Below, in pieces: positions 58,316 to 64,000 of a DNA stretch of 64,000 bases. A model generated the notes under the pieces. It saw nothing but the letters and a program-made list of their open reading frames with translations, did not search any database and had not been told where the DNA came from. Source of the DNA: Bacteroidales bacterium (GTDB lineage Bacteria > Bacteroidota > Bacteroidia > Bacteroidales > GCA-2748055); the NCBI GenBank assembly GCA_029931975.1, contig JAOZQY010000006.1:1-64000 (forward strand), written 5' to 3'. Each line of letters opens with the position of its first letter. Position 1 is the stretch's first letter. The position numbers and the translations under genes were made by a program.

Positions 58316-59311
58316 ATGGAAAAAAGAGTTTTGGGAAAGTCAGCATTGCCGGTTTCGCCCATTGCCCTTGGAGCATGGGCCATTGGCGGATGGATGTGGG
58401 GCGGGTCCGATAAAAGGGATTCCATCAGGGCCATCCATGCCTGTCTCGGCCATGGGATCACTTCGATTGATACAGCTCCAATTTATGGTTTCGGTCATTC
58501 CGAGGAAGTGGTGGGAGAAGCCATCAAGGGAAAACGTGACAAGTATGAGATCCTGACCAAGGCTGGTATGCGTTGGGAGGGTACCAGGGGTGAGTATTAC
58601 TTCACTACAAATGACAACAGTGGTATACAGCGTGATATATACAAATATTCCGGTCGCGACAGTCTGATCGCCGAATGTGAGGAGAGTCTGAAGCGCCTGG
58701 GAACGGACTATATCGATCTTTACCAGATTCACTGGCCCGATACTACCACGCCCATTGAGGAGGCTATGGAGGCTTTCCGGATTTTGCTGGAGCAGGGAAA
58801 GATCAGGGCAGCCGGAGTCAGCAACTACTCTGTGGAACAAATGGAAAAGGCAGCTGCAGTAGTTGAACTTAGTTCCAACCAGGTTCCCTTTAGCATGGTT
58901 CGAAGGGATATCGAGCGGGATGTTCAACCCTGGTGCCTGGAGAACAATTGTGGCATCCTTGCCTACAGTCCGCTTCAACGGGGATTGCTAACGGGGAAGA
59001 TCACACCCGACTATCCTTTTGCACCTGGCGACAGTCGTCCTGAGACACCTCATTTTAAAGTGAACAACCTGATTCATACCAACAAGTTCCTTGAGAAAAT
59101 CAGGCCCATGGCTGAAGAGAAAGGAGCAAGCCTTTCCCAGCTTGTGATTGCCTGGACCCTTCGTCAGCCCGGAATTACCGTGGCCCTGGTGGGGGCAAGG
59201 ACCGAGCAGCAGGTGGTACAAAATGCCGGAGCCATGGATATTGATCTAAGCGATGATGAGGTGAACAGGATCAACCGGAAACTGGAAAAGCTGCAGCTGG
59301 ACCTGCATTGA
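58316..59311 (+). CDS. Aldo/keto reductase
   Basis: 331 aa from ATG 58316; the frame is open from TTG 58310, overlapping the kinase stop. NADPH-dependent carbonyl reductase of the AKR superfamily: DTAPIYGFGHSEEVVGEAI holds the catalytic Asp/Tyr, ILTKAGMRWEG the Lys, and YQIHWPD the His. AGVSNYSVEQME and ITVALVGARTEQQV bind cofactor. The last gene of the sugar-type group; substrate unknown. Confidence 0.9.
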   Translation: MEKRVLGKSALPVSPIALGAWAIGGWMWGGSDKRDSIRAIHACLGHGITSIDTAPIYGFGHSEEVVGEAIKGKRDKYEILTKAGMRWEGTRGEYYFTTNDNSGIQRDIYKYSGRDSLIAECEESLKRLGTDYIDLYQIHWPDTTTPIEEAMEAFRILLEQGKIRAAGVSNYSVEQMEKAAAVVELSSNQVPFSMVRRDIERDVQPWCLENNCGILAYSPLQRGLLTGKITPDYPFAPGDSRPETPHFKVNNLIHTNKFLEKIRPMAEEKGASLSQLVIAWTLRQPGITVALVGARTEQQVVQNAGAMDIDLSDDEVNRINRKLEKLQLDLH

Positions 59312-59830
59312 TTATTCTCTAAAACGAAGTGAACCCGAACTTTCATTTTGGTTCAAAAGCAAACTCTTGTTCCACTTTCCATGGTAGACCTGGATGATAT
59401 TGACCTGGTCCTGGAAGAATTCCGTGAGAATTGTGTTGCGTACAGTGATACTTTCAGGTATGCTTATTTTGGATGATTCCAGATAACACCAGATGGCATC
59501 CGATTCGGGTTCCTTCCCCAGGTAGTTCAATGTAAGCTCTTCTCCGTTAACCACCATGGTAAAATCTTCCAGCAGGTAAACCATCAGGAGGCTGTCGGCT
59601 TCTTTATGTTCCAGCTCGCCAGCCAGCTGGGTATGGATGCCTGTTCTTAGCAGCAGCGCCCGGTCCAGATCATCGGGAAAAATACGCATGGAGACTTCAA
59701 ACCTCTCTGTTTGAGCATTGTACCTGATTTCAGTCAGGCTTACATAAAATTTATGCATCCGCCAAGATCCGCAGATAAGCAGGGTAAGCAGGATAAATAC
59801 AAGGCTTATAGTCTTTCTATCAGGCAACAT
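59312..59830 (-). CDS. DUF6702-family exported protein
   Basis: 172 aa. One N-terminal hydrophobic segment (SLVFILLTLLICGSW) then MHKFYVSLTEIRYNAQTERFEVSMRIFPDDLDRAL, the mark of DUF6702, and a conserved ending with VYHGKWNKSLLL. The family often accompanies an M1 peptidase in Bacteroidota, as here. Function unknown. It abuts the aldo/keto reductase end and is divergent from the peptidase. Confidence 0.82.
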   Translation of the reverse strand: MLPDRKTISLVFILLTLLICGSWRMHKFYVSLTEIRYNAQTERFEVSMRIFPDDLDRALLLRTGIHTQLAGELEHKEADSLLMVYLLEDFTMVVNGEELTLNYLGKEPESDAIWCYLESSKISIPESITVRNTILTEFFQDQVNIIQVYHGKWNKSLLLNQNESSGSLRFRE

Positions 59831-59900
59831 AGCTTGGCTTTTCCAATCAAATATGGCAATTCTTTACTTAACTTTAGAACTTTTATAAATACCATCATTC

Positions 59901-62204
59901 ATGAAAAGATTTTTTTCAGTTCTGTTGATCGGCGCAGTGTCTGTTTCAATGCTTGCCCAGGAGAAGATGGATCCCTCAAAGAATCAATTCAGGCAGATGC
60001 GTACCGAGTTTGCCACGTCCAATGCCTACAGGACCGGTTCAGGGGCGCCGGGACAACTTTACTGGCAGCAGCAGGCTAACTACAATATATCCATAGAGCT
60101 GGATGATGAAAAGCAGCAGATCAGGGGAGAGGAAATTATAGAGTATATCAACAATTCGCCCGACCAGCTGAATTACCTCTGGGTGCAGCTGGACCAGAAT
60201 GTAAGGCAGCAGGAGAGCCTCAGCAAGCTTATCATGCCCTTCCGCCTGAATCAGAGAATGCATCCATACTATATGCAAATGTTTATGAGTGAGTTTGATG
60301 GTGGATTCAAGATTGAACATGTGGGTGAGGAAAGCGGGAGCAGTTTGCCCTATACCATTAATTATACCATGATGCGGATTGATCTTCCGCAAGCCCTTGA
60401 ACCAGGTGCCAGAATGAACCTGGAAATCCGTTGGTGGTACAACATCAATGACCGAGAGAAAGACGGGGGAGGCCGCTCAGGTTGCGAATATTTTCCTGAG
60501 GATGATAACTACATCTATACCATTGCACAGTTCTTTCCCAGGATGGCTGTATACAGCGAAGTGGAGGGTTGGCAGAACCACCAGTTTACCGGGAGATCTG
60601 AATTTGCACTTCCCTTTGGCAACTATGACGTAGAGATTACCGTTCCCTCCGATCATGTGGTGGGAGCCACAGGCGTACTGGTGAATGCTGAAGAGGTACT
60701 TTCTGAGAAAAGGCTTGACCGGCTCCACAAAGCACGCAATTCTCTGGATAAGCCGGTTTTTATAGTCAGGGAGAACGAAGCGGTGAGCGCTGAAAAGGAA
60801 AAACTCGCTTCAAAACAAACATGGAAGTTTCATGCCGATAATGTAAGGGACTTTGCCTTTGCCAGCTCCAGGAAATTTATCTGGGATGCTATGGCTGTGC
60901 AGTTCGGGGATCGTAAGGTACTGGCCACATCCCTCTATCCAAAGGAGGGGAATCCGCTCTGGGAGAAGTACTCCACCAGGGTGGTGGCACATACCCTGAA
61001 AGTCTATTCACACCACACCTTTGATTATCCCTACCCGGTGTCCTATTCAGTTCATACCAAAAATATTGGAATGGAGTACCCCATGATCTGCTTCAACGGT
61101 GGACGTCCCCAGGCCGATGGCACCTATTCAGAGAGAACCAAATGGGGCATGATCGGGGTGATTATCCATGAGGTGGGGCATAATTTCTTTCCCATGATTG
61201 TTAATTCCGATGAGCGACAGTGGACCTGGATGGACGAGGGACTCAACACCTTCCTTCAGGGAATTGCCGAGCGGGAATGGGATCACGATCATCCTTCACC
61301 CAGTGGCAGACCGGCTGATATTGTCTCCTATATGAAAGGGGATAAATCAAATATTACACCAATTATGACTCAGGGTGACCTGATCAAACAGTTTAACAGC
61401 AATGCTTATGCTAAACCTGCAACTGGTTTGAATATCCTCAGGGAGACCATTATGGGCAGAGAGCTCTTTGATTTCGCATTTAAGCAATATGCCCGGCGAT
61501 GGATGTTCAAGCATCCCACCCCGGAGGATCTGTTCCGGACCATGGAAGATGCCTCAGCAGTGGACCTGGACTGGTTCTGGAGGGGGTGGTTCTATGGCAC
61601 CGATCATGTGGATATTTCCCTGGACAAGGTAACAGCCATGGAACTGGCTTCGGTCAATCCGGCTGAAGTGAAGGCTCTTAAAAAGAAAGATGCGGATGCT
61701 GTAGCTGAATCGATTGCAGTACAAAGAAATCGGGCTAGCATGCAATCCATGGTAGAGAGAGATCCTTCCATGAAAGATTTTTACAATACTTACGATCCCT
61801 ATGCTCCCGATAAATCTGATGCAGAAATTTATAAGCGATACATGAAATCCATGTCTGAAAATGAGAAGCAGTGGCGTGCCAGGGAGGGTACCTTTTATCA
61901 GCTTGATTTTTCCAATGTGGGTGGTATGGTGATGCCCCTGGTGATCCAGTTTGAATATATGGACGGAAGCAGCGAAATTGTCAGGATCCCTGCGGAGATA
62001 TGGAACAAGGATAATCTGAAAACTTACAAGGTATTCCTGCTAGAGAAGGAACTGACAGGTGTAACTCTCGATCCCTTCCTGGAAACAGCCGATTGCGATA
62101 TGGGCAACAATCACTGGCCACCCAGAATTGAGCAGAACCGTTTTGAGCTCTACAAAAGTACGGGTAGAAGGGGTGGAGAATCCAATCCTATGCAGAAAAA
62201 GTAG
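59901..62204 (+). CDS. Exported M1-family metallopeptidase
   Basis: 767 aa with a signal peptide (about 1-19, cleavage after LA-Q). A gluzincin active site is clear: HEVGHNFFPMIVNSDERQWTWMDEGLNTF (HExxH plus the downstream Glu). M1 enzymes remove N-terminal residues from peptides; here it would act in the periplasm. The usual substrate-binding GxMEN stretch is GMEYP. It is followed by an aldo/keto reductase on the other strand after 2 bp. Confidence 0.92.
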   Translation: MKRFFSVLLIGAVSVSMLAQEKMDPSKNQFRQMRTEFATSNAYRTGSGAPGQLYWQQQANYNISIELDDEKQQIRGEEIIEYINNSPDQLNYLWVQLDQNVRQQESLSKLIMPFRLNQRMHPYYMQMFMSEFDGGFKIEHVGEESGSSLPYTINYTMMRIDLPQALEPGARMNLEIRWWYNINDREKDGGGRSGCEYFPEDDNYIYTIAQFFPRMAVYSEVEGWQNHQFTGRSEFALPFGNYDVEITVPSDHVVGATGVLVNAEEVLSEKRLDRLHKARNSLDKPVFIVRENEAVSAEKEKLASKQTWKFHADNVRDFAFASSRKFIWDAMAVQFGDRKVLATSLYPKEGNPLWEKYSTRVVAHTLKVYSHHTFDYPYPVSYSVHTKNIGMEYPMICFNGGRPQADGTYSERTKWGMIGVIIHEVGHNFFPMIVNSDERQWTWMDEGLNTFLQGIAEREWDHDHPSPSGRPADIVSYMKGDKSNITPIMTQGDLIKQFNSNAYAKPATGLNILRETIMGRELFDFAFKQYARRWMFKHPTPEDLFRTMEDASAVDLDWFWRGWFYGTDHVDISLDKVTAMELASVNPAEVKALKKKDADAVAESIAVQRNRASMQSMVERDPSMKDFYNTYDPYAPDKSDAEIYKRYMKSMSENEKQWRAREGTFYQLDFSNVGGMVMPLVIQFEYMDGSSEIVRIPAEIWNKDNLKTYKVFLLEKELTGVTLDPFLETADCDMGNNHWPPRIEQNRFELYKSTGRRGGESNPMQKK

Positions 62205-62206
62205 AC

Positions 62207-63196
62207 TCAGACCAGGATACTATCTATGTGGGCCAGCTCGTCCATGGTGAATTCCAGCTTGGACAGGCTCGCCACATTGGCTTCCAGCTGGGAAACTGAG
62301 CTTGCACCAATCAATACAGAAGTAATCTGCTTCCTGCTCAGGATCCAGGCCAGTGCCATCTGTGCCAGGGTTTGTCCCCTTTGTTCAGCATGCTGATTCA
62401 AAGCTTTTACCTTTACCATGGTTTCTGAAGTCAGCGCCTCTTCTCCCAGGAAAATACTTGCACCACCGATCCTGGAATCTTTTGGAATGCCATCCAGGTA
62501 ACGGTTGGTCAGCAGCCCCTGTGCCAGTGGACTGAAAGGGATACAACCCACGCCCCGTTTCTCCAGCACATCCAGCAGTCCATCCTCCACCCATCGATCT
62601 AACATATTGTAGCGGGGCTGGTGGATCAGGCAGGGGGTTCCCAGGTTTTCGAGGATGTCTACCGCCCTGGACGTTTGTTCGGCATTGTAATTGGAGATAC
62701 CCACGTAGAGTGCTTTTCCCTGCTGCACAGCGTGGTGAAGGGCTGTCATTGTTTCTTCCAGCGGGGTATTGGGATCGGGCCGGTGGGAGTAAAAAATATC
62801 CACGTAATTGAGTCCCATCCGTTTCAGGCTCTGATCGAGACTGGCCATCAGATATTTTCGGCTTCCCCATTCTCCATAGGGACCATCCCACATATCATAA
62901 CCCGCTTTGGTAGAGATGATCAACTCATCACGGTGGGGAGCCAGCTCCGACTGTAGTACTTTTTGCAGGTTGGATTCAGCGCTGCCTGGAGGCGGGCCAT
63001 AGTTATTGGCCAGATCGAAATGTGTGATTCCCAGGTCAAAGGCCTTGAGCAGGATCTCTTTCATAATCGGAAACTCATTCACTCCCCCGAAATTATGCCA
63101 TAGACCCAGCGATACCGCCGACAGCAGGAGTCCGCTATTTCCACAACGATTGTATTTCATTTGATCGTAACGAGTATTTGATGCAGTGTAGGCCAT
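62207..63196 (-). CDS. Aldo/keto reductase, L-glyceraldehyde-3-phosphate reductase (YghZ) type
   Basis: 329 aa. Reductase of the AKR14/YghZ group. FDLANNYGPPPGSAE holds the catalytic Asp/Tyr, IISTKAGYDMWDGPYGEWGSRKYL the Lys and a group-specific extension, and FYSHRPDPNTPLEETM the His. YghZ reduces L-glyceraldehyde 3-phosphate and methylglyoxal; the same role is likely but not shown. It precedes DUF6048 on the same strand, 12 bp apart. Confidence 0.9.
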   Translation of the reverse strand: MAYTASNTRYDQMKYNRCGNSGLLLSAVSLGLWHNFGGVNEFPIMKEILLKAFDLGITHFDLANNYGPPPGSAESNLQKVLQSELAPHRDELIISTKAGYDMWDGPYGEWGSRKYLMASLDQSLKRMGLNYVDIFYSHRPDPNTPLEETMTALHHAVQQGKALYVGISNYNAEQTSRAVDILENLGTPCLIHQPRYNMLDRWVEDGLLDVLEKRGVGCIPFSPLAQGLLTNRYLDGIPKDSRIGGASIFLGEEALTSETMVKVKALNQHAEQRGQTLAQMALAWILSRKQITSVLIGASSVSQLEANVASLSKLEFTMDELAHIDSILV

Positions 63197-63208
63197 GGAC
63201 TTTGTTTT

Positions 63209-63892
63209 TTATCTTTTAAGAAGAGGAATTTTATATAAGATGGAGTAGGAGAAACCGAAGGCCCGGTTTTCGCCCCCGGTGCTGTATCCGGGTATGAGCT
63301 CAGGAATCATTGCAGGATCCATCCCAGGATTCAGCAGAATTTTATAGCGTACCGACCAGCCCAGAAAGAGATTGGGCACTAGCTCCGTTTTGAGTCCCCC
63401 TACAATTTCAAGCCAGTGTCCTGTCAGGTTATTTTCATATGGTTCGGGCATATACTCACTCCAGTAACTGTTTGCTATTTGAACATTTTCGGCACTATGG
63501 GAGAATACAGACATGCCATATCGAAATCCTATCGTCATGCTGTGATGCACGCTTCGGTCCTTCATGGGTAGGAAATTGTAGTCCATTCCTGTCCGGGCGT
63601 AAACTCCCCCAGCCGAATAGTCGAACAATTCTTCACTTTCAGAGATGCTGTTGTATCCCAGTTCAAAGACCGGGTAGATATTCTTATGGATCTCAAAATC
63701 CACCGAGGCTTCCGCTCCAATTTCAGAAGGATCGGTAAAAATATAGATAAAGCGTGCCAGGTCGATGCCGAAGCGGGGACCAAAGGTCCGAAGGGTGTCT
63801 CTAGCGGATACCTCCTGAGCGGTTACCTGCCCGGACAGGGCCAGGACCAGCAGCACAAACAGGGCTCTAGAGATAGAGCCAGATATGGTTTT
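63209..63892 (-). CDS. DUF6048-family outer-membrane protein
   Basis: 227 aa from ATG 63892 (MKTISGSISR), giving a clean signal peptide (cleavage after VTA); a further Met at 63925 would lengthen the N-terminus and overlap the upstream gene more. The rest is strand-rich with FGIDLARFIYIFTDPSEIGAEASVDFEI and LVPNLFLGWSVRYKILLN, as in DUF6048 proteins. Function unknown. It overlaps the partial gene upstream. Confidence 0.82.
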   Translation of the reverse strand, partial: KTISGSISRALFVLLVLALSGQVTAQEVSARDTLRTFGPRFGIDLARFIYIFTDPSEIGAEASVDFEIHKNIYPVFELGYNSISESEELFDYSAGGVYARTGMDYNFLPMKDRSVHHSMTIGFRYGMSVFSHSAENVQIANSYWSEYMPEPYENNLTGHWLEIVGGLKTELVPNLFLGWSVRYKILLNPGMDPAMIPELIPGYSTGGENRAFGFSYSILYKIPLLKR

Positions 63893-64000
63893 CATCTGAT
63901 TCATATTCTGCATCAACCATTTCATTTAAGATACTATCCTTTACAATCGTCCCCATATCGTATTCCAGATGCTCAAGGGTAAACATATTTGCAAAACCAC
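63867..64000 (-). CDS. Partial gene running off the right edge, C-terminal part
   Basis: The last 43 residues of a frame ending at TAG 63867-63869 are visible (start GFANMFTLEHLEYDM, end ENHIWLYL). It overlaps the DUF6048 start by 26 bp, so the two are probably translated together. It is acidic with no recognised motif; I cannot name it. The remainder lies outside the window. Confidence 0.5.
   Translation of the reverse strand, partial: GFANMFTLEHLEYDMGTIVKDSILNEMVDAEYESDENHIWLYL

Overview
This window is the chromosome of a member of the Bacteroidota. The evidence is Bacteroidota-type promoters (a -7 box of the form TAnnTTTG, in the best case with a TTTTG about 18 bp upstream), families largely confined to that phylum (DUF6048, DUF6702, DUF4421), the divergent tamB/tsaD pair, abundant envelope lipoproteins and small barrels, and weak Shine-Dalgarno sequences. 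An NhaD-type antiporter and a cation-chloride-cotransporter-like permease fit a saline habitat, but that is inference. No phage, transposase, integrase, CRISPR array or rRNA is visible. One tRNA, the 3' part of tRNA-Leu(GAG), is cut by the left edge.

Layout. 1-2.7 kb: tRNA-Leu end, remnants of two genes (a VOC-like tail and the last part of an MFS permease), a lipoprotein with a sugar-isomerase-like barrel, and a secreted PHP-domain protein. 2.8-8.9 kb: glpD-glpK-glpF, glyA and a TauE/SafE permease. 8.9-12.8 kb: a four-gene ExbB-ExbD-ExbD-TonB cluster and NhaD. 12.9-18.4 kb: TamB (1492 aa), divergent from TsaD by 17 bp. 18.5-32.3 kb: SiaC (DUF1987), convergent with a long minus-strand block. 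In transcription order that block is ECF sigma factor, membrane anti-sigma-like protein, C39-peptidase ABC transporter, SUI1-like protein, ankyrin protein, lipoprotein, beta-propeller sensor fused to a PP2C phosphatase, a second PP2C phosphatase, an SMC/OLD-like ATPase with a decayed TOPRIM domain, and a class-I amidotransferase-like hydrolase. 32.5-39.2 kb: threonine/serine dehydratase, two envelope proteins, an SLC12-like transporter, an ABC-F ATPase and a DksA/TraR zinc-finger protein. 39.3-44.5 kb: a decay island with three truncated genes joined together, aspartate ammonia-lyase carrying an 11-base G tract, and three frameshifted envelope genes, one broken exactly at a 9-base G tract. 44.5-48.9 kb: a ferredoxin-DUF1858-DUF2249-binding-protein fusion, a Nudix hydrolase, lipA-lipB and a YkgJ-type protein. 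48.9-55.1 kb: gltB-gltD behind a promoter and an intrinsic terminator in the leader. 55.6-64 kb: a sugar-type cluster (two isochorismatase-like hydrolases, a SIS isomerase, a PfkB kinase, an aldo/keto reductase), then DUF6702, an M1 peptidase, a second aldo/keto reductase, DUF6048 and a gene running off the right edge.

How the parts work together. Glycerol enters by GlpF, is phosphorylated by GlpK and oxidised by GlpD. GltBD, aspartate ammonia-lyase, threonine dehydratase and GlyA cover nitrogen and amino-acid metabolism. LipA and LipB make lipoyl groups. ExbB/ExbD/TonB energises outer-membrane receptors and TamB serves envelope biogenesis. The most unusual parts are the partner-switching phosphatase/ATPase block, the cytoplasmic ferredoxin/binding-protein fusion, the apparent transcription attenuator ahead of gltBD and the decay island with homopolymer switches.
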